A stretch of 64,000 bases of DNA from Myrica gale (lineage: Eukaryota; Streptophyta; Magnoliopsida; Fagales; Myricaceae): the NCBI GenBank assembly GCA_963930655.1, contig OZ005618.1, positions 7,462,001 to 7,526,000 of the forward strand, in the 5' to 3' direction. Of this stretch, positions 42,859 through 56,759 are shown in pieces. The notes under the pieces were generated by a model. It saw only the letters and a program-made list of their open reading frames with translations. It searched no databases and had not been told where the DNA came from. Every line of letters starts with the position of its first letter. The stretch's first letter is position 1. The position numbers and the translations under genes are program-made.

Positions 42859-44897
42859 TCAGTAAGTCCATTCCTGAGGCAGATCACCCATCTCATGCTG
42901 GCTCATGGCTGGCACCTTCCGGGCCTGGCGCTTGTTCTGCTTTGAATTCCAGCCATTTCTTCCACCCATCCAAGCATCTGCAAGTTACCCGACAAAAAAC
43001 ATGACCATGTACTCTAGAGAGGGAGAGAGAGTACTCTATCAGATATATATATATATATATATAGCTGGACCGTAGACGGATGGCTAACGGGAGAAAAAAA
43101 GAAGGCGGCTATTTGTGAGTACGTACCGTTTTGCAGAGGGAAACCGCAAGCATTGGTTCGAGAAGGGGCACCCATTTGGTCAAAGTGAAGTTGTAGGGCC
43201 TGCACTACTCTGGCGGGGATGAAAACGGTGTAGCATCCTGACCAAATCAGAAAAAACCCAAACATATCAGTTTACTGGGATTTGATTATGTAGGACAACA
43301 AATTGGTCCCCTAATTCTAACTCCAAAATTCAAGTGGCCCAAGTTGGAGGTTTGTCTTATTCCTTCCTATTTGTTTTCAATCATCATTCAAATACTTAAA
43401 TTTATGGGTTGCCCAAGTGGGGCTTGATCTCCTTTAAAACTTTATTTTTCAATATTTTGGAAGCAAATGTACGCAAATAGACCAACAAATGGACACCGTC
43501 ACACCACGGAGGAAGATTCAAGTTCACACTCCTGGAGATCAAAAGGAATCTTAAACCATTTAGAACAGAATCACAACCAAACAACAAAAAATCCAAAACC
43601 CAAATGGAATCCTTTGATAGGGGTGAGTTAATAATATTCCACTTCAAGTTCAACTACTCCCAACGACTAACTAACCAACCATAGGAAGAACCCAAAAGAT
43701 AGAACGAATTTCTGGCAAAAACCCAAAAGAACTTGCCAGCTAAGAGACATAGTACCTGGTTTCTTGCGTGATTCCGAAGAGTAGCAGATTCCGCGAGGCA
43801 AGAAAACACCTGTTCCACAGGACCCGCTCCCTGAATCGCTGCCCCGGGAAAACGTCATCGTACCCGACCCGACTTGCTGCTGAAACTGTGCCTGTGGCTG
43901 AGCCTGAGTCCACGGGTTTGTCCGAGCCCTTCCTCCATTACTAAATCTAACTTTCTTCGGATGCTGCTGATATTGTTCTCTCGGCTCAGATAGCTCAGAG
44001 GCTTTAGCTGGTTTCCACCAATTTGCAGAGGCTTGCTGCTTCACAACACGCTCTTGTTTCAGCCTATGGAACTTTTAACGGGATAAAAAGCAGAGGAAAA
44101 ATCAATTCCCAGTAAAGATAGTTTGTCAGCAAATAACTAGCAGCTGAAAAAGGGAATTAGTATTACATAAATAGCGCGAAGTTGATCATCAGTGAGAGCT
44201 TGGTTTGAGTTGAACCCTACATTTGATTTGAATGCGGTGCTCAGAAGATCTTGGCCATGCTGGTATTCGGTCGTTTTGGAGTCGTTCAGGTTCGTCTTCT
44301 GATCCAACCTGTCAGCGACGTCGCAGCGGCAATCCCATAAAGGGTCTGTTTCAAACACTGGCGTGGGTGGTGGCGATGGCTCCTGAGAAGAACCATCTGG
44401 TGTTCCATACTTCGAGCCCAGCGGTGACCACAGCGTTGATTGCGGCGAACCAGCCAAACCCCATGTCTAAAACACCATCACAAATTAAACCGTAAACCAG
44501 TACTCCACAGGCACAGCCACACGAAAGAGATAAATAAAGCTCCAAAAAAAAATTAGCGAAAGGAAAAAAAACGAAGAAGCACCTTTTCCACTTTCTCAGT
44601 AAATAGGAGGGAATCTTCGTGATCATCTTGGAGCATGTAGTGAGCCATCTGGCGAGTTAGCTCGCCAACGTAATCGTCTTCCTTGTCACTCTCCGTCTCG
44701 GCAGAACCGAATTCCGAATCAACAGGGGAACTGAAAGCTGATTCAGTCCCATGCGGATGATCTTCCCAGTGTTTATAAGAGCACGACTCTTTGTGCAGGT
44801 GAGACGGTTCAAGAATAGGTGGAAGAATATCTTCCTCGTCATAGAGAAACTGAGAGGGAAGCAATAACTCTGAATTTTTTAGGTCAACAGCCATCAT
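42859..44897 (-). CDS. Plant-specific protein of unknown function, five exons (C-terminal LPQEWTY)
   Basis: Exons (minus strand): 44897-44583, 44466-44167, 44071-43756, 43237-43127 and 42977-42859. All introns are GT-AG and phases match, giving 386 residues from MMAVDLKNSE. Exon 1 encodes an acidic region with LLLPSQFLYDEED and an ELTRQMAHYMLQDD segment. Exon 2 starts TWGLAGSPQSTLWSP. Exon 3 is basic and Gln-rich and ends with GTGVFLPRG. Exon 4 has VFIPARVVQALQLHF, and exon 5 ends MGDLPQEWTY. I recall the GTGVFLPR and LPQEWTY features from uncharacterised plant proteins sometimes labelled TIP41-like, but I cannot confirm the name, and no enzymatic domain is visible. Low complexity and charge suggest a soluble, partly disordered nuclear or cytosolic protein. 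The gene appears intact. Confidence 0.85.
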
Positions 44898-44990
44898 TAA
44901 AACTGGGCCTAGCTTTACTCTCAGTGATCAGAGAAAGTCAGGTGGGTTTGTTGAGTTGCTCGCTGCTTTGGTTGTTGCTGGTTGGGACAG

Positions 44991-45002
44991 ATATATATAT
45001 AG
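44991..45002 (-). promoter_or_regulatory. TATA box of the five-exon gene
   Basis: A TATATATATA run about 95-105 bases before the start codon on the minus strand is at a normal distance for a TATA box with a short 5' UTR. Confidence 0.5.
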
Positions 45003-45188
45003 AGGAGTAGTTAGTACTTGGTCAGGAGACAGAGGGAGTGCATGTGCGAGTGACCGGCCAGGGGAGTCCAAGAGACACTCTTCTAAAATCTACAATAGAT
45101 TATACATAACCAGCAGGCAGCAAGCAGAAGAGAAGTTTGAGAGAGACGCACAGGAATTTAACCCTAAAAAGACATTGGATTGGGTTGT

Positions 45189-45217
45189 GGGTTGGGTTGG
45201 GTTGGGTTGGGTTGGGT
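45189..45217. repeat. GGGTT microsatellite
   Basis: About five to six units of GGGTT in a row. It is not the plant telomere repeat (TTTAGGG). Confidence 0.9.
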
Positions 45218-45219
45218 CC

Positions 45220-48200
45220 CACTGTCCCTAAGTTCGCTGGCTCTGCTTTGATCAGAGTTCGTCCACAGTAGTTGGACCGTACTTTTTGCTTTTCGTTTTT
45301 AGCCAGAAATTGTACTTTATTTTTTAATGAACTTCCCAAATATCAAAAAGGTCACGAGTCGGCCATACGCAGAAAACCCCCCCGTTTCTCAAGGAGGCTG
45401 GGACGGCCCCAAAGAGAATTTACCTAAAAAAAAAAATGTGGGTGTGGAGGTGGTGCTTATGATTTGCTTGTTTGATAAAAGAAAAAAACTGTACGGTTGA
45501 TTTGGTTTACTAATTTGCCTCCTCAGCATTTTTTCTGGACACTGAAGAAGATCTTAGCAACTACCGAAAGAGGGGCGATAAAATCCAAAAATAAATCCAC
45601 TTCACATGCTAGTAAATTCCCACTTCACATGCTAGTAAAAGTCTAAATTGGTTACTTTCTTATGTAGTAGAAATAACTCAGTTTACTTGTATACTAAAAA
45701 TATCTAAGGTTGTGTTTGAGTGTTAAAATTTTTAGGTACTGAATTTGGGAAAAAGGTGAAGAGAGATAATTTTTAATATTTATTATAATGAAAAGTGATG
45801 ATGGGATGGAAAGAGAGAAATTATATTGTAATTTTTTATTATGTTAAAATTTTAGAATTTTTTACTTGTAACGGTGTAGATTTTACTTATAACAGACCCA
45901 CTTCACATGCTAGTAAATTCCGGACTAATACAATTATCCAACTACACAGGTTAAATAAATCCAATTTTGTCATGGGAACCGTCTTAAAAATTGTTTTCAC
46001 ATGAAAAATTTGAACCTAAAATTTCAGGCGAGCACATCCTTAAGTCTAAGGTTCTTTGTTTTATTTTGTTAGCTTTATTGCTTGATGTCCAATTTTTTTT
46101 GGTAACTTGGTGTCCAATTTTTCCCAGACAAAAATAGTTACAAAATTTGCTGATTTGGTCATCTGTGAGTGGAGGAATCATTGAGATATATATTAGTTTC
46201 ATTGAATATTTGGGTACTACTAACTTTCGTGCAAAACATACTCACCCACAAAGGAAGAATACTTCAGAGCAAAATCTAAACAAAGTTGGCACTGATTGTG
46301 ACCCAAACTGCTCACTTGCCACAGTCTCATGCAAAACTAGAGAGTGATATAATGGGATCTGGAGGAGGACCAACTTAAAGACTTAAAGTATATAAATGAT
46401 GATGTTTGATTGAAAACCCCACAGAGAAACTAAAATATAGCATGAAATTAGGGTGTCCTTGATCACATCAAAAGAATATAATCACATTTTTTTAGAAAAA
46501 AAAATATTTACCCTTTTGTCTAACCAGCTATGAAAAGTGGTACATGTCTTTAGGTTTACTTGCACGGACAACAAAAAATAAATAAATTATGGGTAGATTT
46601 TTTAGGAGCGCCATCTTGTTCAGATTTTATTTTATTTAAATAGAATTTTGATGTTGAAATACTCTTAATTTAATTATATTAGTAAGTATTGTTCACACCC
46701 TATTCGAGATATGTCTAATCAATGGTGCAAAACAATAATACTTATGCTTAAACCCAACAAAAATATATAGGGTCGCTATTTTGTCAATTAAAATATTATA
46801 GAGAAAGATTTTGTCCGCATTATAAGCCAAGATATATTTATTTAGGATAGGAGATACCAGATATGCATGTCAGATATATATAGATGGTTTTGAACGAAAT
46901 AGATATATATATATATATTGCACGATGAAAATATTTTGGATTTTTTAAAATTCAATTATGTGTTTGTGAGGGCAAATAAATAAAGATCAATAGAATAATG
47001 GAAGTATGCTGAATATTCAGCTCCTCGAGCTTAAAATGAAGCGTAGAGTAAGCCATTTTTAACTTCATGGTACTTCTCTCACACACTGTGCTTTGGTTGA
47101 AAACATAAAAGATTACAAGTTAAACACTACAAAATAGAGCCAAGCATCCATTTTATTTTTTCAATTCGTTTTTTTTTCCTTTCTTTTTTCTTCTTTTAAC
47201 ATTGAATGAATGCCTTCAAATTTTCATATATTTTCCTTTCGAGGTTACATACCTCAAAAGCAGTATAACTAGCACATAGGCATATGTTCTGCCTTGCCTA
47301 TTGACGGGCATATGTTCTTTTTTTTATTGACGGGTATTCAATTATCCCCCAAAACAATCTTTAAGTTGAATTGTGTCTTTCTCTACCTATAAGGTAAAGT
47401 GCCCGTTGATTATAAGAAGGGGACACATCATAATACGCACTGTTAAAAGATATGAATCTCCAACTTCAGTTTAATATGACAGTTAAATGACATGAAAATT
47501 GACCAAAATACCCTTCTAAGCAAAATTAATAAAAATATTAAAAAAAATTAAAAGAAAGAAAATAATATATAAATAAAAGTAATATTTTTAAAATAAAATA
47601 TATAAATTTTATTTCATTTATTTGTTTTGTCTAATTTTTTTTTATGAAAATGCCTAGATTTAGTTTGGGCTCATTGGCCTAAAAATGCAATTTTTAAGGC
47701 TAGCTCTTACTTACTGACTACTATTGTGTCTAGCCAAATTAAAGACCCAAATGCAGTATTTCAAAATTCATCTGCCGTCCAACTCCAAACTAAATACCCA
47801 TCACCCAAATGCAAAAATAAAACAGCCGGCACCAAACAATAGCACTGATGAGCATAAATAGGTAACTGCTATTCAACAAAATGTTTATTAGAAATCATCC
47901 AAACAATGAGCATTAAGCAAAACCAACCGAGTCAATCTCAACCAAAGTGAAATAGATTAACAAAAAGTATTCAAGGAAAAAAATGCAAAGCGTCCATAGG
48001 TAACCAACCGATCCGAAGTGCAAAATCTTCACCTTGATAGAGAGAGATCGTTTTTCAATCACTGAATCTACCCATCAAAATTTCATATCTTCAAATCAAA
48101 TTAACTAAACCTAATAACTTTAACACTAAAGATTCAAAGAAGTTAACAATACAATATTTAAATAAAATAGTATATAGATTAGTCACCTTGGTGAGAGAGA

Positions 48201-49080
48201 GCTGATGAGTGATGAGAGAGAAACTGCGGCAAGAGAGAGGAACTGAGCAGTGAGCATGGCGACAACGAGAGAGAGAGAGGGAGAGAAGAGCTTTCATGGC
48301 TGAGGGAGAAAAGAGCAGCGGCAGGGAAAGTGGGGGGCGGGGCACGACTGATGGCTTAGGTGAGTCACGACAGATAGAAACGTCGGAGACAAGGAGAGTG
48401 GACTGGGGGGACGACACGACAGTCTGCAATTCAAAGTTGAAAATGCAAACTTTAGAACAAAAAATACCTAATTTCGTTCGAACTAATTGTTCTTCTTTTT
48501 TTTAGCCCTGATTTTTTTTGAAAAAATACAGAAACCGAAAATTTCGGTGTTTCTGGTTCTGAGTTTCCTCAAATATAGAATCTGGTTCCGGTATAGGAAG
48601 TGGCCAGAACATCGATATCGGTATCGGAAACAGATGTTCTGGTTAAAAACCGGAACAAATGCCCACCCTTATAATCAAACAAAATAAAAGTTATAGAGTT
48701 CAATATCATTTTTACTCATAAATATGGTGCATACTATGATATTTTTTCTTCTAAGAAATTAAGCTGTAGTTTCTCTCTTGCATCAGCAGTACATGATCGT
48801 ATACAACATTTGATGCTGGCATGTGCGCTAAATTATTAGCACATCATGTTTCAGCTAAATAGGTGTCCTTGTATTGCCAGTACTCATGTTGCCATCTACG
48901 AAGATAATATTTTGTCTTTTCTCAAAAATATTGCCTTCATTCTTCATTTTTTCTTTATGGTCTCATAGCCATTGTGAGCACTTGACCTAAAACAATTAGT
49001 TTCTCTCTTTCAGGGACAACAACTGCTCTTTTGTTAATTTTTCCCCTTCCTCTTCCACCATGACTTTTTTATCTCTCAAT
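45220..49080. other. Spacer with short repeats
   Basis: No gene recognised. CACTTCACATGCTAGTAAA occurs at about 45600, 45622 and 45901. A MITE-like AT-rich segment lies between the second and third copies (about 45708-45890). GA-rich sequence lies at 48195-48300. A segment at about 48530-48680 with repeated CGGTAT/CCGG motifs, ending near GCCCACCCTTA, resembles a hAT-like MITE end. Confidence 0.45.
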
Positions 49081-49089
49081 GTTGGCAAC

Positions 49090-52000
49090 TTCATTACACT
49101 TAGACTCGCCTCAAAAAGTATCCCTTATGGAGTGAACAAGCCTTAGCTCTTGTAAAGAGCCAAGAATTGGTCGGCCATCTCACCAATGAAGAACCTGCTC
49201 CCACCAAATACGTCACACCCAATCCTATGACACAACTAATGCAGTATGAGAAGCACTAAAGAACACTTATGCCCAATATTCACAAGACTAAGAATTTACC
49301 CTATGACAACAAGTGACATATCTTCGAAACAAGGATGAAAAAACTACTACAGAACACATCTGTACCTTTAGAGGTCTATGTGATAATCTAGCAGCAATTG
49401 GGAAACCTGTCCCTCAACAAGAAATTTTTTTCTACCTTTTCACCAGTCTTGGTCCTCAATATGAAACCTTCATAACAACCATGCTAAAGCCCCCACGACC
49501 ATCATACTTTGAGTTGGTCTCACAACTCCAAAATCATGATTTAAGGCGCAACTGGTTTTCCAGTCATACCAATGCATCACCTTTACTATTCACCCCTCAA
49601 ATGGCATTCTACGGTCAGCAACAACGTTGATCCCAATAATCTTTCTCAGGATATCAAGGAACCTCGCCAAAGTTCACATCTAATGGGCATGGATTCCAAG
49701 CACAACAAATTAAGGGCTCCATTCAGAGCTACAAGGACAATCCTTCTTCTGCCAACCAGCGCCACTCTCCACCACCAGGTGAGCGTCGCATGACTCCTGC
49801 GGAGATGGACCAATATTGTGAAGAATAGGGTCAATACTATGGGACAATGGGTCATATAGCCAAGATTTGCTGGTGGGTGCCTAGAAGTCTACTCTGCATG
49901 ATGACATTCCACATGCATTTACAACACTTACCTTAGACAAAACCATCGTAGACACAACATGGATAATAGACACTGGAACTTCCAATCACATGACAGGTAA
50001 GCCAGGTACGTTAACCAACATGAGTAAATATTCTGGATCTGACACAATTTTAATTGGTGATGGATCTTCCTTGCCAATCCTCTGCATCGGTGACTCTTTT
50101 ATAAAACACAAGCCATCTGCCTTACCACTTCATGATGTCTTGCTAGTTCCAGATTTAACAAAAAATTTGCTATCTGTAAGCCAGTTAACTACTCAATTTC
50201 ATGTCAATTGTGAATTTTCTAATGTTGATTTTTGTGTTAAGGAACGGAAAACAGGACAACCAGTGATAACACGGAGACACAGGGGTGATCTCTATATTCT
50301 ACCCACTTCACCAAACTGCACTTTTCACATCATTTCAAATCCAGCATTGCAGAAGTTTGGCACCAACGTTTAGGTCATCCTCAATCTTCAGCTTAACAGT
50401 TACTAAAAAATAAGGGGAATAATGGACGTCATAGAGGCAACCAAATAACAACACCTTTGTGATAGTTGTCAATTAGGGAAGATTACTCGCTTGCCTTTCT
50501 CTTGTTCTGACCATTCAAGTTCTAGTAGTTTTGAAAAAATTCATTGTGATTTGTGGGGCCCGCTCTTGTTTTATCTATTGCAAAATTCAGATATTATGCA
50601 TGTTTGCTTGATGATTTCTCTAAATACACATAGATAGTTCCCTTACGTCATAAATCTGAGTTTTTTATTGCCTACTTAGCCTTTGAACAATATGTTACTA
50701 GACAGTTTAACAAACAAATAAAAAATTTTCATTCTGATGGTGGATGCGAGTTCATCAACTCCAAACTTTCATCTCACTTTCTTTCCACATGCACTATTCA
50801 TCAGGTATCCTGCCTGTATACTCCTGAGCAGACTGTTATGGTTGAAAGACATCATAAGATTATAAGAGAGCTCGATATGAGTATGCTATTTTACTGTTGT
50901 GCTCCTTTATTTCTATGGGTAGAAGCTTTTACTATCGTTGTCTACCTTAGTAATCGGCTACCTTTATCTACACTCAATTTTGAAACCCCATATTTTGCAC
51001 TTCATGCAGTCCATCATGTTTACTTTTCATTACGTGTCTTTGGCTCTAAATTCCTTCCTTACACTTGGAACACACAACATCATAAATTTGATCCGAAAAC
51101 TGTTCTTTGTATTTTTGTAGGCTACAGTGATAAACATAAGGGCTACATGTGCTTTCATCCTTCAAGCAAAAAATATTTTATACCCCTGCATGTTATTTTT
51201 GATGAATTAACCTTCTATTACAAGACTGTCCACACTTCTCACATCACATCTACCACACCACAGGTCATTAGTATATTTGATTTTTGGTTGACTCACACTG
51301 ACATCAGTTCCTCTACAGAACCCTTTGCAATCTTCAACACCACCATGTTTGTGTCCCTTACCACTAGCAGACATCCCATTTTCATCCTCACCATATCACC
51401 ATCTCAGCTCCCCTAACCTACCAAATATTCAACCTTCCTTATATTAGACCTCCAGTATGCTTCCCCACAATCCTAACTTGCTAGTGTCACAACAACAATT
51501 GAACTACCTCCAATGAAACAGCCTGAGCTCGAGCATTAGGAACTGTCTCAATCAGCACCACTCCCACAGCTCGTGCCTGCGCCACTTGAGTAATCCCAAC
51601 CTATTCTTGTCTTTTCAACACCGACATTCCATTTTACGGTAACTCGGTCGAAACAAGATGTCGTATAACCTAACCCAAAGTATGTTTTGACTGTGATCTC
51701 ATCTGTCAATGTCCCTCGTGAACCACAAAATGTTCGCTCTGCCTTAGCTCACCTGGGTGAAAAGCTGCCATGGATGAGGAACTTGCATCTCTACATCACA
51801 ACCAAACTTGACAACTTGTTCCTCGAATACCTAACATGCATGTCATTGACTCCAAATGAGTTTTTAAATCAAAACTCAAACCTGATGGCTCTCAAGATCC
51901 CTTCAAGGCCAGTCTTGTTGCCAAAGGCTAATGCTATCATCAAATTGATGGAGTGGACTATCTGGAAATATTCTCTCCATTATCAAACCAGTAACCATTT

Positions 52001-53253
52001 GCATGATCATCACTATAGCCTTTGTTCAAAAATGGCCTATTCATTAGTTCGACGTAAAAAATTCTTTCCTGCATAGTCTCATCTTTGAAGATATATATAT
52101 ATATATATATATATGGAACAACCCCTAGGAATGAAACATCCCACACATATTTGTAAACTCCAAAGAGCTCTATATGGTTTAAAGTAAGCACCTCGTGCTT
52201 GGTTTGATCGCTTCAGTTTATTCCTCCTAATACGTTTTTTGCAGCTTAGCCGATCCTTCTTTGTTTATTTTTCATTCTGATTATGGCTCTCCAATTTTGC
52301 TTCTTTATGTAGACGATATATTGCTTACAGGATCCGCTCCAACACTTGTTACAAATTTCATTCACCTACTGAGCCGTGAATTCACAATGAAAGACTTGGG
52401 ACTGATTCATCATTTTCTTGGCATTGAAATCTCTTCCACACCCAATGGACTTCATCTGCCCCAGACGCACTATGCTCTCACCATACTTGAACGATCTGAC
52501 ATGGTAGACTGCAAGCTCATGACTACACCATTTGAAGCAAAGACAAAGACCTAGTCGAATGATACCCTTCTATAAGATCTGAGCTACTTTTTAGGTTTGG
52601 TTGGAGCTTTACAATACCTCACACTCACACGTCCAGATCTGTCATTCAGTGTTAATTATATCTCTCAATTCATGCATACACCCACATTGTCACATTTAGA
52701 AATGGTTCGACGTATCTTACGATATGTCAAAGGAACTATTAACATAGGGTTACATCTTTCTTCCAATACTACACTTGATTTATCTGCATTTTCAGATGCA
52801 GATTCTGCAGAGTGTGCTACTACCAGATGAGCTAAGGGCTATTGCACCTTCCTTGGAGGAAATCTCAACTCCTGGTGTATAAAGAAAAAACATACTATTT
52901 TGAGATCAAGCACCGAAGCAAAATATCGAGCCATGGCCAATACAGCAACTGACCTCACATGGATGACCTTCATCCTCAAAGACCTCAGTATTTCAATTAC
53001 TTCACCTCTCATCCTCTATTGCGACAACTTTAATGCTCTCTATATGACAGTCAATCCAGCGTTTCATGCCCGAAGTAAACACATTGAATTGTATTACCAT
53101 TTTGTGCGTGAACGCGTTGCACTTGGACTGCTTGTCACTCGCCATATCTCCACTGATAATCAAATTGCAGATCTCTTCACTAAACCAATGTCAAAGGCAG
53201 CTCTCAATCATTTCCGGACCAAACTCTGCCTCCAGCCCAGACACAGTTTGTAG
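49090..53253 (+). pseudogene. Degenerate Copia retrotransposon (gag-pol)
   Basis: Domains appear in Copia order on the plus strand across several broken frames. Gag lies at about 49100-49630 (DNLAAIGKPVPQQEIF and SLGPQYETFITTMLK). The protease/GAG-pre-integrase region is at about 49900-50400 (DLTKNLLSVSQL, then HQRLGHPQ). Integrase is at about 50400-51400 (FHSDGGCEF and VERHHKIIRELD). Reverse transcriptase is at about 51690-52550, with KLQRALYGLK, the active-site LLYVDDILLTG and DLGLIHHFLGIEIS. RNase H is at 52597-53253, with GALQYLTLTRPDLSFSVNYI and SKHIELYYHFVRERVA. Several stop codons and frameshifts and an AT microsatellite at about 52088-52114 inside the reverse transcriptase make it inactive. 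LTRs were not delimited. Confidence 0.92.
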
Positions 53254-54880
53254 AAGGATATTAGCACATCACATTTTGGCAACGGTGAGAATCAATGGGG
53301 AGATAAAGAGATCCAATATTCTAGCAAAATTAGTGGAGATGAGTTGAGGGACAAAGGAGCTTCAACGGTAACAAATTCAAGTCAAAATGAGATCTAAAAT
53401 TTTAGAAGTGATAATATTACTGAAATAAGGGACGATATGTCATCAATTTGATACTCAGTAGAATCAAAATTGGGATCATGTGCCTTATCCATACATAGTG
53501 GCAAGATATGTTACATCACAAATACAGTAGCTAAGACTTCCTGATCTCTCTCTATTTTTTTAAAAAAATTTGGGGGAGAGGGGAGATTTTCCCCTTATAC
53601 TGCAGTCTCATGCTCGTGGCTTTATTTGCCATGAATTAAATTCTTAAGAAACAGAAATACAAAAATAAATTTCAAGATCGACATAATTAATGCTCAAAAA
53701 AAGCATATGGTATTAATCATATGTATATACATAGATTCATAGACGTGACATATATGTTTGTTAAATACAAAACTATATACATAAACGCAACGCTAAGTAC
53801 CCAAATGATTACTCTACCTTTCATGCCAATGAAGACTTAACTCCATCGTGTTTGACTTTAAAATAAATATTGAGACGGCAGACATGTACCTTTTTTTTTT
53901 TGGGTAAATATAAGAAAAAAGAGTTTCCCTTTGCATGTAGTCCTATACTCGGTGTAGTTACAGTTGTTAAACAAAACTAGGATAAATGAGGGAGGGGAAA
54001 TAATATAAAATCAAATTAATTAGAAATTTAGTTGAGACTCTCTCTTTAATTAAAAAGACAATATATTTTTCAAGAGTTCTAACATTTTGCACTCTAAATT
54101 ATCAATTTTATTATATTTCACTATCCGCCATTAATTTTGATAAAAATTAATATTTTTAGTCATCGAAATGATGATTCCTTCCCCACAAAAAAATATGATC
54201 ATGGTCCAAAAAATATATGCGAATAAAATCTTTATTTTTTGAAATAATGTGATGAAAATCGATAGTTTGAGAGGTGCAGAATATTACTTACATTCTAATA
54301 GTTGGTGTGCGAATAGGTACGGTATAATCTAAAAAAAATAACAAGCGCTTGGATTATATATTGCTATCGTGCTCGATTGTTCTTCCCAATATATTTATAA
54401 CATCACTCACAAACTGTCCCCATTCCTGAAGTTCTAAGGGTCAACACAAATGTTTGCCAATTAGTTATAGATAGTGGACTGGTAGAATGGACTATAGAAG
54501 ACTGGTTGCTGGGACTTAATTAACACGGCCTCATGAATATTGTGGAAAATCTTTTACTTTAGGCCCCCTAATTTTGAACCAAAAGTCAATTATAGGTTTG
54601 AACAATTAAAATCTTCATAATTAGTCCGAGATTATTAAAATGTATCAATATTCACTAATTTAACTGTCATTATTATATCACGTATCTTATTTTTTACATG
54701 TTTCAGCACTAAATTCTTACTAGAGAGTGCATATTATGTATTTGATAATTTAAAAGACCAATGTGACGATTTTTGTAATTAAAATATGTAATTAACATTT
54801 GATTGAAAGTTGAAGATTGGAAATGAAGATTCTCTTTTTTATTATATTTAAAGTGAGTTATAATTTAGATATTATTAATT

Positions 54881-54933
<53 letters not shown>

Positions 54934-55354
54934 CTGCTTTTCTTTTTTTTACTGTATTTATAGTGAGACGAACTTGATTGCGATAATATATATATATATA
55001 TAGATATATATTATATAAAGATCTGCTTTTTTCTGTATTTATTGTGAGACGCCCTTGATTGCCATAACGTATAGATTTTATTTATATTTTATGCTCTTAT
55101 TCATAATTTATCTAGGCATATAAGTATCCATGGACGATGGGGCCAACGTAGCCAGACTCGACCCAATCCAGTCTTTCTTCTAAGCAATTAGACATGATCC
55201 ACTGTACAATAAATATGGTACTGGAAAGTGGCAACAGTCACGACCCAGTGAAAGCTCAACTAATATTCAACGCATAGTTCAGAGTCATCGCGCAGCTTCT
55301 CCACCGTATCTGTCCCGTTTGCTTATTCTTTACGCGTGCGAGGAAGAAGGGAAG
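53254..55354. other. Spacer between the Copia element and the USP gene
   Basis: AT-rich with no gene. Next to the microsatellite, a segment of about 55 bp (GTCTGCTTTT followed by CTGTATTTAT-GTGAGACG) is duplicated at about 54930-54985 and 55018-55068. Confidence 0.5.
54882..54929. repeat. AT microsatellite, about 48 bp
   Basis: Uninterrupted AT dinucleotides, with a shorter TA run about 60 bp downstream. Confidence 0.95.
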
Positions 55355-56168
55355 ATGGCGAAAGACAGGAAAATCGGGGTGGCCTTGGACTTCTCAAGGG
55401 GAAGCAAACTTGCTCTGGAATGGGCCGTCGATAATCTGCTCTACAGCGGCGATACCCTCTATGCCATCCACGTCAACCCTCCTCAAGGCGGCGAGTCTCG
55501 CCATCTCCTTTGGTCAAACTCCGGCTCACGTAATGTTCTATATTGATCTAAGTCAAAGTTTTGTGTTTTCCTGTATCTAATTTACCGGATAATGGTTCTG
55601 ATGTATTGATTTCGGGTTTCTTGGATCTTGGATGCAGCGCTGATTCCCTTCGATGAGTTACGTGAGCGGGAGGTGATGAGAAATTATGAGATTGAACTTG
55701 ATCCCGAAGTTCTGGGTTTGCTTGATATTGCTTCCAGGCAAAAACAGGTACGCTTTTGGTTTTTCCTGCGTGCCAGTAGGCGTGTTTGACTGTTTGTTTT
55801 TTTCTCGTGTTTGCGATGCGTTGGAATTTTATTCAGGTGACGGTGGTTGGAAAGATTTACTGGGGCGATGCAAGAGATAAACTCTGTGGGGCAGTCGAAG
55901 ATTTAAAGCTCGACTGTTTGGTATTGGGTAGCAGAGGTCTTGGCAACATCCAGAGGTTCGATCTGTTCAAAATTTTCTCCTAGTTAGTCGAACAAAAATC
56001 CTGTAGACTCAGAAAAAAACTTAGTTGACAGCTGATTAATTTGATTAGTCCTAATGTTTCGATTGGTTTAATTATAGGGTACTGCTGGGTAGTGTGACCA
56101 GCCATGTTATAACGAATGCGACTTGCCCTGTGACCGTCATCAAGAATCCAAGTGCTCATGGCTTTTGA
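55355..56168 (+). CDS. Universal stress protein (UspA family), four exons
   Basis: Exons: 55355-55529, 55638-55747, 55837-55955 and 56078-56168, GT-AG with matching phases, giving 164 residues, the usual length of small plant USPs. An in-frame ATG 12 codons upstream is ignored because [20 protein letters not shown] is the family start. The Rossmann-like fold is visible: beta-1 KIGVALDFS, then LYAIHV. Exons 3 to 4 contain [20 protein letters not shown], the G-x2-G-x9-G-S nucleotide-binding motif, so an ATP-binding type is likely. Such proteins are cytosolic stress proteins acting in hypoxia, drought or pathogen responses. The exact role of this one is unknown. The gene appears intact and lies in a gene-dense block with the glycosyltransferase downstream. 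Confidence 0.93.
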
Positions 56169-56755
56169 TTCGATGAATATGTGCTTGCTGGTGGGTGTCT
56201 GGTTTGGAATAATGGTGCTCTGTCTCCGGAAGGCTCTCACTGCATAACGGGATGTGTATCAAGGGTGGTTAAGTTTGGGGGTGTATCTGAGGAATTTGAA
56301 AACTTTTAAAGGGTTTGAATGCTTTTGTGCCTACTTTCAGACATTTGTGTCTTTTCTTTTACATGGTTTTTTGTTCTTTTACGTGGTTAATTGGTTATAT
56401 AGGTTACAATCATTCATGTCTCTGTAATTTCAATGCCAAAAAACGGAAAAGAGAAATTTATGTCTGCGTTCTGCAAAAGAAAAGGACTAGTGACAAAGCA
56501 GAAATGTGTCGTTAAAGAAGGTACTAGAAGACCAGAAGGGCCTAGCTATGTGATGTTTTAGGACGAGTTTCAGGTATATATAAGCCAGGGCCTAGCTAGA
56601 AAGGCTAGAATTGTAGAGTATTTCAACTATTGTCCATATTATTTCTCCGTGCTCTTTATGTTATACTAAAAGCGGAAACAAGTATGAGCTAAGATAGGAT
56701 TTTGGCTGAATTCCGCTTACCCGTAGGAGCTGCTGATTAGACGAGTCAGCCTCTA
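56169..56755. other. 3' flank of the USP gene; nothing recognised
   Basis: Probably 3' UTR and spacer. A partial LTR of the adjacent retroelement remnant may begin near 56510 but could not be bounded. Confidence 0.4.
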
Positions 56756-56759
56756 GGGA

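Noticed and set aside
45189-45217. Possible interstitial telomere repeat
   Set aside because: The unit is GGGTT, not TTTAGGG.
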